Assembly (NCBI RefSeq): GCF_900099615.1 | Contig: NZ_FMTE01000005.1 | Coordinates: forward strand, 1 to 52,175 | Reading direction: 5' to 3' | DNA from: Borreliella japonica | GTDB lineage: Bacteria > Spirochaetota > Spirochaetia > Borreliales > Borreliaceae | Length of the DNA stretch: 52,175 bases | Shown: positions 35,267 to 43,179 of the stretch, piece after piece | Layout: every line of letters begins with the position of its first letter | Position numbering within the stretch: the stretch's first letter is position 1 | Notes under the pieces: model-generated | The model's input: only the letters and a program-made list of their open reading frames with translations | Told to the model about the DNA's origin: nothing | The model's database searches: none | Translations under genes and position numbers: made by a program

Positions 35267-36643
35267 ATGTACGAAGAAAACAATAATGAAGATAAATTTA
35301 CAATTACATTAGAAGGTGTGCTAGACAGAAATGCCACTAAGAGTAATTTAGAAAAAGAGCTTTTAAGTTTAAAAAAGGAAAATTTTTTCAATAAGATTAG
35401 CTTAAGTTCAAAAAGTAGTAAGGATTTTTTATTTTCAAGTCTTGAAAGACTAAAAAGTCTTGAAAGGCTTAAAAATGACAATCCGCAAAAATCAGTAGAT
35501 TTTAAATCTTTAAATGGTTTTAAAAGTAATCCTTTTAAAGATTACTTTAGCCTTGATTCTCAGAAAAATAGTTCAAAGGGTGTTTTTAAGGATTTGGATT
35601 TAAAATACAAAAGCGGTTTTGCTTTTAAGTATTTGGATGCAAATAAGAACAATCTTGGCCCTTATTTAAGGCCAGAAGTAGATAAATTAGATTTAAATTT
35701 TAACAAGCAATATTCATATTTTAAAACTGAAAATATGAAGAATGCTTTTAAGCAAAATTTTATTCATAATTCTAAGGAAGATCAAACTAATGCAACTCTT
35801 AAAGATTTTAGATTAAATTCTGATCTTGATAAGATTCAACTTAGTTTTGCCAAGGATGATTTGCAAGGGCCATTATTAAAAGATGAAAATAATCAGAATA
35901 TTTGGGAAAATTTAATATCTTTTAGAAATTTTTTAAAAGATTCAGTTTTGGTTGATTTTTTTAATATAAAAAATAGTTTTGATGATTTTAAATTGCCTTT
36001 AAAGGAATTAAAAGATTTAAAAGACAAAAAGATTTTCCAACTAAATCTTGAAAATTTTATTTGCAAAGATAGTCAAAGAGAAAGTGTAAATAAAACGCTA
36101 AAAGGGCAGAGATCTTTTGAAACAGAGTTTGAGAGAAATGATTTTTTAAGAAAACTTTATGTTTTTCAAAGTTCACAAAATTCAAATTTAAATGATCTTT
36201 CTTTTATGGTTGAGCTTGTGGAGAGATTGAAAAACGAAGGTTATGCAAAAAATGATTTGAAAGCTATTAGCCTAATAAGCGATTTTCTAAGTGGCCAGAA
36301 TAATTTAGAAAAAGTTTTAAGCAACAAATCAACAATTTCTTTAAAGAATGAGTTAAAAGGTGAGCCTGAAGTTTTAAATAGCAATAAAATAATAAACAGT
36401 GTTTCTGATCTAAAATTAGATCCACTTTTGGAAAAAGCTTTAGAACTTTTAGAATGGGCTAAAAGTTATGATTTTAGTAGTAGCGTATTAGATCCTTTAA
36501 GAAATACTTTTTCAAATCTTGGCAATATTTTAGGACAAGCCTTTGAAAGCTTGCCTTTGGTTGAGTACATGACAAATCTGCTAAGAGATGGTGGTGGCAG
36601 ATTAAATTTAAGAGAAATTGATGATGATTTTAGAATGCCTTAG
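35267..36643 (+). CDS. Short tape-measure-like tail protein
   Basis: 458 aa. The N terminus (FTITLEGVLDRNATKSNLEK, then a coiled coil) matches the usual opening of phage tape-measure proteins. The rest is Lys/Asn/Ser/Leu-rich and helical, and the C-terminal third has a mildly hydrophobic helix pair. If tail length scales at about 1.5 angstrom per residue, the tail would be unusually short for a myophage. No lytic domain seen. BBA50 orthologue by order. Confidence 0.6.
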   Translation: MYEENNNEDKFTITLEGVLDRNATKSNLEKELLSLKKENFFNKISLSSKSSKDFLFSSLERLKSLERLKNDNPQKSVDFKSLNGFKSNPFKDYFSLDSQKNSSKGVFKDLDLKYKSGFAFKYLDANKNNLGPYLRPEVDKLDLNFNKQYSYFKTENMKNAFKQNFIHNSKEDQTNATLKDFRLNSDLDKIQLSFAKDDLQGPLLKDENNQNIWENLISFRNFLKDSVLVDFFNIKNSFDDFKLPLKELKDLKDKKIFQLNLENFICKDSQRESVNKTLKGQRSFETEFERNDFLRKLYVFQSSQNSNLNDLSFMVELVERLKNEGYAKNDLKAISLISDFLSGQNNLEKVLSNKSTISLKNELKGEPEVLNSNKIINSVSDLKLDPLLEKALELLEWAKSYDFSSSVLDPLRNTFSNLGNILGQAFESLPLVEYMTNLLRDGGGRLNLREIDDDFRMP

Positions 36644-36662
36644 TAAATAAAAGAGGTTTTAA

Positions 36663-37226
36663 GTGATTAAAGAGCAAGTTACTAAGTTAATAGAAAATGT
36701 TGTAAATCAAATTTCAAGTTTAGCAAGTAGTTCTAATTTTGTTTTACTTTTCCCAAGGCTTGATTTTAAAGGACTTGGGTACATTCCCCAGCTGTTTTTT
36801 ATTTTTGTAAAACACGATCTAATAGAAGAAAATCTCTCAAGTGTAAGTTCAGATCGTGCGGTAATTGATTTTACGAATACAAAAAGTGAATATGTGAACT
36901 TTAACATTACAACAAGGCCTGAGATTATAACAATAAATAAAGGGATTTTGTCATCTATTTATGACAAAACTTTGCTAAGAGTTTTAAAAGAAACCCCTTT
37001 TATGAACAGTGCTTTAGAATTTAATAGTAATTTTATAAAAATGCAATTTAGGCAGAGATTTAACTTAGGAGTTTATTATAGTATGTACAGTCCTTCAGTA
37101 GGATTTCACAAGGTGGTAAGTATTAACTCATTAAAGCTTAAAGACACAGTTTATCTAGAAGAAATAGAAATTAGTTTGCAAGTAAAAATTTGCAAAACAT
37201 TTAATATTTTAACTTATAAAGGTTAA
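36663..37226 (+). CDS. Tail protein after tape measure
   Basis: 187 aa with a GTG start (AGAGG upstream). Beta-rich with a ENVVNQISSLASSSNFVLLF opening. In myophages the gene after the tape measure encodes a LysM-type or distal baseplate hub protein; no LysM motif is visible. BBA51 orthologue by order; function inferred only. Confidence 0.5.
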   Translation: MIKEQVTKLIENVVNQISSLASSSNFVLLFPRLDFKGLGYIPQLFFIFVKHDLIEENLSSVSSDRAVIDFTNTKSEYVNFNITTRPEIITINKGILSSIYDKTLLRVLKETPFMNSALEFNSNFIKMQFRQRFNLGVYYSMYSPSVGFHKVVSINSLKLKDTVYLEEIEISLQVKICKTFNILTYKG

Positions 37227-37262
37227 AATATTAAATGCAAGCTAAATATTGGGAGAATATTA

Positions 37263-38042
37263 ATGAGACAATTTAAGCTTATTTTAATATTTATTTTGTT
37301 TATTGCGCCAGCAATATATGCGGGTGTTGTAAGACCATTTGATTTTAGAAAATGGAATTTTAAAAAAGACATAGATTTGGCTTATGTATTAATGTATGAT
37401 GCTGATAATGGGATTTTAACCAAATCTCAAGATAAAGCCGGTAGCATTAAAAGTCAAGAAATATTTGCTAAACTTAAGAAGTTAAATGTTTATTCTGATA
37501 GTTTGCAGAAAACAATAAAAAATAGACTTGTTAGGAGTAGATTTCAAAAAGAGGTACAATTACCGCTGCTTAAGATCTTTAGAAAATATAAATATTTAAC
37601 AAAAAAATATAAAAATAAAATTTTGATCGAAAATCCGGAATATACAAAACTTATTGTAGAGAGAAATATTAAAAAAGTTAGTTTTCTGGAAAATTATTTT
37701 CAATCTATGCTTAATAAGAATGTAAAATCTAGTGAAAAGATCAAAAAAAGAATAGATTCTAATCATAGTAGTTTGAAGTCTTTTAAGGGTAGTAAAACCA
37801 ACAACTCTTTTAGATCTAAGTTTTCAAACTCCAAAACGTCAAAAAGACCGTATGTTTTAAAAAAATGTGGCAAAAAACCAATCTTGAGTAAGTATGATCT
37901 TAACCAATCAGATGACGAGCTTTCAGACGAGTTAGAGAGTGATAAATCAGATGAGTCAAAGAGTAATGAATCAAATGATTTTAGTGAAGAGGTTCAAGGC
38001 GAAGATGAGTTTTTTGATCTTCAAGAACATGAATTTAGCTAA
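37263..38042 (+). CDS. BBA52-type secreted outer-membrane protein
   Basis: 259 aa with a signal peptidase I leader (MRQFKLILIFILFIAPAIYA, cleavage before GVV). It has no lipobox Cys. The body is Lys-rich and helical; the C-terminal 50 residues are extremely acidic Ser/Asp/Glu. BBA52 is described as an outer-membrane protein used in tick-to-host transmission. It interrupts the phage tail operon, between the tape-measure block and the hub gene, so it looks like a moron (a cargo gene). RBS GGGAGA. Confidence 0.8.
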   Translation: MRQFKLILIFILFIAPAIYAGVVRPFDFRKWNFKKDIDLAYVLMYDADNGILTKSQDKAGSIKSQEIFAKLKKLNVYSDSLQKTIKNRLVRSRFQKEVQLPLLKIFRKYKYLTKKYKNKILIENPEYTKLIVERNIKKVSFLENYFQSMLNKNVKSSEKIKKRIDSNHSSLKSFKGSKTNNSFRSKFSNSKTSKRPYVLKKCGKKPILSKYDLNQSDDELSDELESDKSDESKSNESNDFSEEVQGEDEFFDLQEHEFS

Positions 38043-38116
38043 ATTTTTTAAATTTAAATATTTTTATTTTTTATAAAGCTTTTCAAGCTAGAATAATTTT
38101 TATTTGGAGAATATTA

Positions 38117-38365
38117 ATGAGACGATTAATTTTAATTTCTTTTTTTGTTTTAAGCATTAATGCGTATTATTAATGCTTATTCTTACAATCTTCAAGATGA
38201 TGAAGAGATTGCGGTTAAGTTATTGTACGAAGAAGCAAAAATTATTGGCAATTCAACAGAAGATCATTCTGTTTCTTCTGTTGAAACTTTAATACTAATC
38301 ATAAGATCTTGTTCACAGGTGTAGAGGTCGCAGTGATGGTTGTTTATAAATCAAATCTAGAGTAG
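38117..38365 (+). pseudogene. Frameshifted BBA53-type secreted protein gene
   Basis: RBS GGAGA and ATG 38117 give MRRLILISFFVLSINAYY then a stop. The frame is broken by what looks like a 13-nt insertion that duplicates ATTAATGC (about 38158-38176). After it the frame continues with AYSYNLQDDEEIAVKLLYEE. A second frameshift near 38290 then restores a tail ending in VYKSNLE at 38365. Upstream sequence and leader resemble the adjacent BBA52-type gene, so it is a paralogous moron that has decayed here. Confidence 0.7.
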
Positions 38366-38450
38366 AAGATTTAGAGTAGAAGATTAAATTTTGCTGGTAT
38401 TTTGATTTATCAATTTTGTTACTTTTAAAAAGGAGTTTTATTTAAAAAAG
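38366..38450 (+). other. Short spacer with 14-bp tandem repeat
   Basis: TAGAGTAGAAGATT occurs twice in tandem around 38358-38386, beginning in the last codons of the broken gene. RBS AAAAAGGAG for the hub gene follows. Confidence 0.6.
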
Positions 38451-39395
38451 ATGCTAATATTTCAATACGATTTTAAGATTGAATTTTACAATTCAGTTGA
38501 TTCTAAAAACAGCATTGGTGGAAGGCTTGCAGGCTTGAGGCCTAGGGTTGTTATTGTTACTCAAAATGGTGCTCCCGATTTGAATATTGTTATTCAAAAT
38601 ACATATTCTGAGAATAATTTAATAATTAGTAAAAAAACCAAACTTCAAATTTTTAATGTGCCTTTAAATTTTTCTGATTTTAAGACTGCAGATATTGTAA
38701 AAATTTATTATAAGAAGTTTACTCATCAACAAGATTATCAATTTATTATGGCTGGGTATTTAGCATCACCTGTTGAAAAAATTGGTGGGCTTGAGAATTT
38801 TAGCTTTGAGTGTGAATTATATCTTTTGTCCAGAGCCACTTTTTTAGAGAGGAAGTTTGAGTATAAAAATTTTAAAGGTAGTACTGTTGCTGATGCAATA
38901 AAATATGTGTTTAAGAATAAAGCAATTTTTTGTATGAATGAACTTGAAAAAACAAGAGTGATTAGCAAGAGTTTTGCTTGCAACTCACCAAAAGGTTTAA
39001 TAGAATACTTGAGGCGACAAGGATACGTTGATTTTGTTGTTGTTGACATTGGAAATCTCGGGCAAGATGTTGATTCAAAATTTATTTTTACTAATTTTGG
39101 GCAATTTATTTCTGGTGAGTACAAAAGGCTTGAAGATTACGGACTTTTGTTTGTACCCCAGCAACAAGATGCTGGAAGTTTTAATACAAGTTTAAGCTTG
39201 TATCAAGCTCAAGTGATGTTTACTCACAACATTAAGATTGGAGACAATCTAAGCTTTAAAGACAGACATGGGAATAATATTTACTGTAAGGTTAAAAATA
39301 CTAGCGCCAGACTAAGTAGCACTAGAGAGTGCGTTTTAAATCTTGAGCTTTATTCTGAGGGTGAAAAAGGGATGTATTATGAACAACAACAATAA
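38451..39395 (+). CDS. Baseplate hub protein (DUF693 type, gpD-like)
   Basis: 314 aa. A beta-rich N-terminal domain (LRPRVVIVTQNGAPDLNIVI), then a mixed domain with NFKGSTVADAIKYVFK and the segment YKRLEDYGLLFVPQQQD, typical of Borrelia DUF693. The middle domain and the C-terminal beta domain fit the gpD/gp27 hub fold that carries the spike. It overlaps the spike gene by 17 nt. BBA54 orthologue by order. Confidence 0.7.
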   Translation: MLIFQYDFKIEFYNSVDSKNSIGGRLAGLRPRVVIVTQNGAPDLNIVIQNTYSENNLIISKKTKLQIFNVPLNFSDFKTADIVKIYYKKFTHQQDYQFIMAGYLASPVEKIGGLENFSFECELYLLSRATFLERKFEYKNFKGSTVADAIKYVFKNKAIFCMNELEKTRVISKSFACNSPKGLIEYLRRQGYVDFVVVDIGNLGQDVDSKFIFTNFGQFISGEYKRLEDYGLLFVPQQQDAGSFNTSLSLYQAQVMFTHNIKIGDNLSFKDRHGNNIYCKVKNTSARLSSTRECVLNLELYSEGEKGMYYEQQQ

Positions 39396-39957
39396 TAATA
39401 ATGGTTATGTAAGGTCAGGCAGTTTAAATGTGTCTTCTGTTGGTGTGTTAAAGCAATATCTTTTTGAAAATATTTTTATTTGCAGAATAGGTATTATTAA
39501 AAGTTTTGATTGTGAAACTCAAACGGGGGTTGTTGTTATTAAAGAGTATGAAGGGTTAAAGATTAGTGCTAGAAGTATATCTAACTTTAATCTTGATTTA
39601 GTAGAAGAAGATGAAGTTGTTTTGCTTCAAAGTAATTTTAATATTTTCCAAGAAAGCGATAATAATCATTTTGACAAAAATTATTATTACATTTTAAGTG
39701 TTCTTAATCCTAAAAAGATTGGCATTAAGCTTGATGGGCTTAATGTGAACTTGCAAGAGCTTGATACACAAAGCGAGAATATAAAATTTAAAGCTAAAAA
39801 GCTGATTATTGATGTAGATAATATTGAAATTAAAGGCAATTTAAAGATCAATGGAATTAAGTTCGAAAATCATGTGCACAGTTCTGGAACTCTAACGTAT
39901 GTTAATAGTAGTGGTTTGCCAACAACTGCTAATGGAAAAACGGGTCCTCTTGCTTGA
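39379..39957 (+). CDS. Baseplate spike protein, gpV-like (DUF777 type)
   Basis: 192 aa from the ATG at 39379 (AAAAGGG upstream); a frame starting 12 codons earlier has no RBS. After a poly-Asn start comes an OB-fold-like part (ICRIGIIKSFDCETQTGVVV), then a repetitive beta helix (KFKAKKLIIDVDNIEIKGNL). It ends with ENHVHSSGTL (His165, His167) and a Gly/Thr/Pro-rich tip, the HxH apex of P2 gpV-type spikes that binds iron. Last gene of the right phage block. Confidence 0.75.
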   Translation: MNNNNNNNGYVRSGSLNVSSVGVLKQYLFENIFICRIGIIKSFDCETQTGVVVIKEYEGLKISARSISNFNLDLVEEDEVVLLQSNFNIFQESDNNHFDKNYYYILSVLNPKKIGIKLDGLNVNLQELDTQSENIKFKAKKLIIDVDNIEIKGNLKINGIKFENHVHSSGTLTYVNSSGLPTTANGKTGPLA

Positions 39958-40012
39958 AGTGGCATAAAAAAATCAATACTAATTCATAATTTAGCTTAAG
40001 CTTGGTGTGTTG

Positions 40013-41221
40013 TTAATGAGTTTGTTGATTATTGCTTTCTACTAATAATAAGATCAAGCTTTCTACTTGGTTTGCAAACTCTTTTGTTGCGGCAATTATT
40101 TTGCTTATGTGGTTGGTTGTTAATTTAGATTGAACTTTTAGTTGTTCTTTTGTGGTTTTGTATTCATTTTTTACTTTTCTAAATTTTTCAGCTAAAACTT
40201 TATACACTTTAGCGACTGATTTGTTGTAAAGCTTTGGGTTTGGATGAAACTTTGATCCCAAGTCCCAGTTTATTTGACTTGAGTTTTCTTTTTCTTGCCA
40301 TTTGTTAGCAGCATCTATGACTTGCTTTATGGTGTTTGTTCCTAAGGGATCTTTAGTGTCTTCGAAAATAAGCTCACTTTTTTTTAGCTCTTCAAGCAAT
40401 TTATTTTTTGTATTCCCAGCATCAATATCGTTTTCATTGTTTTCGGTTGAGCTATTTGTTGTGTTTGGAAGGTTTTTCTGATCCTTTGGTAAATTCTCAT
40501 TCTCAAGAATTCTAGATTTTTCTAAGTTTTTTATTGCATTTAATGCTTTCTCTAGAGATTCTCTAACTTGTTCTGCGTATTCTTTTGATATAAAGTTAGA
40601 ATTTCTGCTTAAATATTCGTGTTTTTGGAATTGATTTTGTGTGGGGTTTTTTGTAGTATCTTTTAAAGTGTTATTTTCTTCTTTTTGATCGAAAATTTTG
40701 TCTTTATTGTTAATATTGATCTCTTCTTCAATTATATTAAGCATTGTTTGCTCGTCGGTGGTGCTTGAAATTTTGAATTCTACTGTAGTTGGATTTAAAG
40801 ATTTTTGCATATTTGGGTCTAATTCGTGTTCTGCAATTTCATCAGAAGCCCCTATTAACAATAATTTTTCTTGTATTTTTGCAATTTCTTCTTCCGATTT
40901 GACCGCATTAATTTCTTCTAGTGTTTCTGGTGGTGGTATTAAGCTTTCAGATTCAGATTTTAAGGAAAATTCTTGTTTTCCAGGTTCAATTTTTTCAATT
41001 TCTAAAATAGGAGGAGTATTTTGATTTGTGTTTGTTTTAACTTCTTTTTTAAAGCCTGATTCAATTTGTAAGCTATTTTTAATGACTTCTGAAATACTTT
41101 TTAATTTAGATTCATTTAAGGCTTTGTTTTTATCATTTGTGTCCATACTAGTATTGCAGCTAATAATAAGCAGTAGCAATGCAAATACTAAATTTGAAGC
41201 TTTTCTAAGCTTGTCTTTCAA
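40013..41221 (-). CDS. Lipoprotein BBA57 type
   Basis: A 402 aa lipoprotein with lipobox IISC (Cys 22). A very long acidic, low-complexity tether (about 23-300) with Glu/Lys/Asn/Ser precedes a helical C-terminal domain (about 310-395). It matches BBA57, an RpoS-dependent lipoprotein reported to affect early mammalian dissemination. RBS AAGGAG. Convergent with the phage operon. Confidence 0.8.
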   Translation of the reverse strand: MKDKLRKASNLVFALLLLIISCNTSMDTNDKNKALNESKLKSISEVIKNSLQIESGFKKEVKTNTNQNTPPILEIEKIEPGKQEFSLKSESESLIPPPETLEEINAVKSEEEIAKIQEKLLLIGASDEIAEHELDPNMQKSLNPTTVEFKISSTTDEQTMLNIIEEEININNKDKIFDQKEENNTLKDTTKNPTQNQFQKHEYLSRNSNFISKEYAEQVRESLEKALNAIKNLEKSRILENENLPKDQKNLPNTTNSSTENNENDIDAGNTKNKLLEELKKSELIFEDTKDPLGTNTIKQVIDAANKWQEKENSSQINWDLGSKFHPNPKLYNKSVAKVYKVLAEKFRKVKNEYKTTKEQLKVQSKLTTNHISKIIAATKEFANQVESLILLLVESNNQQTH

Positions 41222-41705
41222 AGCCTTACACTCCTTTTAAAACAAGAATATTGAAAAACATTATACTACATTTTATTGGATTTTTATTTTAATTTTAAAA
41301 TCAAAATTAAAATAAAAAAATCCCCTGTTAAGGGGATTTAAGGGGGTATCATAGATTTTATATTATTTTTAAATTTTTTATTCTTACTGTTTTGTAGAAA
41401 TTAAATACTTTTTAGTAGTTTACTTTGGTGTATTTGTAATTTGATGTCTAAGTAGTAGTGCTGTTTTAATTATTTTTCTAAAATTCTCAGTACATTTTCT
41501 TACTACTCTCTTCTTTTTATATTGACGCGGATTTGCTTTGTACTAAGTGTACATCATACTTTAAATTTTTCAGATTTATTAATAAAGGAGAACATCGGGT
41601 ATATTCGATGTTCCTTTGAATATATTAAAATGTTGAAATGTAAGCTTGAAATTTTAAATACTAAACTAACAAAATGTTTTAAAATATTTAAACGACTTTA
41701 GTAGT
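41222..41705. other. Gene-free region with minus-strand terminator and dyads
   Basis: No ORF stands out. A 9-bp stem at 41318-41339 followed on the minus strand by T7 is a good terminator, 366 nt after the BBA59-type stop. A 15-bp AT-rich inverted repeat (41282-41296 / 41303-41317) abuts it, in front of the BBA57-type gene. A GTACTAAGTGTAC motif lies at 41540-41552 and a bulged AGGAGAACATCG hairpin at about 41585-41617. TAGTAGTTTACT occurs at about 41413 and 41700. Confidence 0.5.
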
Positions 41706-41930
41706 TTACTCGATCTCTTCTTCTTCTTCTATTTCTTCGTCATCTAGAGGATCAGCATTTTCTTTTATTGCTGGTTTTGAGTGTAAATTTTGTTTTTTTT
41801 CATCTTTTTCTTCTTGGTCTGAGTCTTTTACCATATTATTAAGAATGGAGTCTATTAAAAATCCACGACCAATTGCGCTACAAGACATCATAAATACTAA
41901 AAACGAAATAAATATTATTTTTCTAACCAT
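41706..41930 (-). CDS. Small acidic lipoprotein BBA59 type
   Basis: 74 aa, signal peptide with lipobox MMSC (Cys 17), ending in a run of Asp/Glu (DDEEIEEEEEIE). RBS AAAGGAA. Position and sequence match BBA59. Function unknown. Confidence 0.8.
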   Translation of the reverse strand: MVRKIIFISFLVFMMSCSAIGRGFLIDSILNNMVKDSDQEEKDEKKQNLHSKPAIKENADPLDDEEIEEEEEIE

Positions 41931-42027
41931 TTAATCATTCCTTTAACCTAAGCAGCTTAAGTATAAGTATATACCATAAAATTATAATTATCAATTAAAT
42001 AGATATTATTTTAAAGTTGAAATAACT

Positions 42028-42816
42028 TTAAATATATTCTTTTTGAATTGCTAATTTCAGATTATTTATGTTTGTTAGTATTTCTAAGATTTGAGTGAAA
42101 TTTTTATTTATTTTAAAGATTTGATTGTGAGGCAATAGATCTAATTCTATGTTGTTTTCGCTAATAGACACTTTATTGTAATCTATTGAATGGTAATCGT
42201 CTTTGTTTTTTATTTGAAATCTATAGATAGGATTTAAGTATTGTTCACTTACATTATTTTTAATAATATCTTTAAGACCTAGTAAAACATAATTTTTAGG
42301 TTTGTAGAGATCGTTTGGGGGATTGAGCATAATGTTAATGATATTGTTATTATTTTGGGATCTAAGGTTTAAAACAAATAAAAGGTCTTGATTTTGGAAA
42401 AAATCCTCAATATTTTGAATCTCTTTAAGTTTTTTGAAAGGTATTTTTTTTAAATTTTTTGAGTCTAATAATTTTTGATTTATTAAGATGCTAAGAGACT
42501 CTACTTTCCCTTGTGTAGATAAGATTTTGTCTTCTGCTTCTTGAAATTCATTTTCTCTGTTGATGCTAAAATCAATAGAGAATGTTTGAATTGGATAAGC
42601 TTGTTTGTAGTAATTTGCAATTCTTATTGGGTTTTGATTTGATTTTCTTATTTCTAATCTTTGAATTGATACTATGGGGATTATTTTTGCTTTGGGTTTT
42701 TGTTCTTGAATTGTTTGCTCTTTTTTTGATCTTGTTGATTTTCTTTCTTTGGCGAAAAACAGCTCGCAAGATAAAATCAGAATTCCTAGTAAGATCAAAA
42801 TAACCTTTTTGTCCAT
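42028..42816 (-). CDS. P27-type surface lipoprotein (BBA60)
   Basis: 262 aa with N-terminal signal and lipobox LILSC (Cys 17). A basic Lys/Arg/Gln-rich tether to about residue 55 precedes a mixed alpha/beta domain with ILSTQGKVESLSILINQK and a C-terminal LEILTNINNLKLAIQKE helix. BBA60 is the surface lipoprotein P27, function unknown. It is paralogous to the next minus-strand gene, which lacks a signal peptide. Confidence 0.8.
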   Translation of the reverse strand: MDKKVILILLGILILSCELFFAKERKSTRSKKEQTIQEQKPKAKIIPIVSIQRLEIRKSNQNPIRIANYYKQAYPIQTFSIDFSINRENEFQEAEDKILSTQGKVESLSILINQKLLDSKNLKKIPFKKLKEIQNIEDFFQNQDLLFVLNLRSQNNNNIINIMLNPPNDLYKPKNYVLLGLKDIIKNNVSEQYLNPIYRFQIKNKDDYHSIDYNKVSISENNIELDLLPHNQIFKINKNFTQILEILTNINNLKLAIQKEYI

Positions 42817-42925
42817 TTATTTACCTATTCCTTATCCTTTATGTCTTTATTATATACCATTAATGATTATTAGTAGTGTATTTAAGTTTTATTAATTAAA
42901 AATCTTTAAAAAAAAGGAGTAGGCA

Positions 42926-42961
42926 TTGATTTTTACAAAAAGAAGTTCTCTAATGCAATAA
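42926..42961 (+). CDS. Possible 11-codon leader peptide
   Basis: AAGGAG at 42914-42919, 6 nt spacer, TTG start, 11 codons (MIFTKRSSLMQ), stop inside the loop of the hairpin at 42939-42973. It could couple ribosome movement to opening of that hairpin. Speculative. Confidence 0.3.
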   Translation: MIFTKRSSLMQ

Positions 42962-42973
42962 AAGAACTTCTTT
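42939..42973 (+). promoter_or_regulatory. Hairpin between leader ORF and mini-ORF
   Basis: 11-bp perfect stem, 42939-42949 with 42963-42973, 13 nt loop. The Shine-Dalgarno GGAGG of the next mini-ORF begins at the base of the 3' arm (42974). Confidence 0.6.
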
Positions 42974-42987
42974 GGAGGTAGTTAAAA

Positions 42988-43068
42988 GTGTGTTATTTTA
43001 TATTGCTTTTAATGACTACAGTTTTGGCAACTATTTTAGCTATTTTTAAATATAGCTCACATTTTTAA
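42988..43068 (+). CDS. 26-aa hydrophobic mini-protein candidate
   Basis: GTG start 9 nt after a full GGAGG. The peptide is one hydrophobic helix (FILLLMTTVLATILAIF) with a short KYSSHF tail, the look of a small membrane protein or type I toxin. It lies on the plus strand between two minus-strand P27-type genes. Unannotated as far as I know; it could be chance. Confidence 0.35.
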   Translation: MCYFILLLMTTVLATILAIFKYSSHF

Positions 43069-43103
43069 AAGTTGAATTTTTCAAGTGTTTCTTAAATTTA
43101 TAA

Positions 43104-43131
43104 AAAGAGGCTCATAGTGGGGAGCCTCTTT
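43104..43131 (-). terminator. Terminator of the BBA61-type gene
   Basis: 10-bp stem (43104-43113 with 43122-43131) and a T-rich run on the minus strand after it. Confidence 0.75.
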
Positions 43132-43179
43132 AAAACGTGTGTGGGAAGTGTTTAATAAATTTATTTTTATTTATTAAGA

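Noticed and set aside
38738..39124. 128-codon minus-strand frame inside the hub gene
   Set aside because: Antisense to a well supported phage gene in a tightly packed operon; no RBS or signal.
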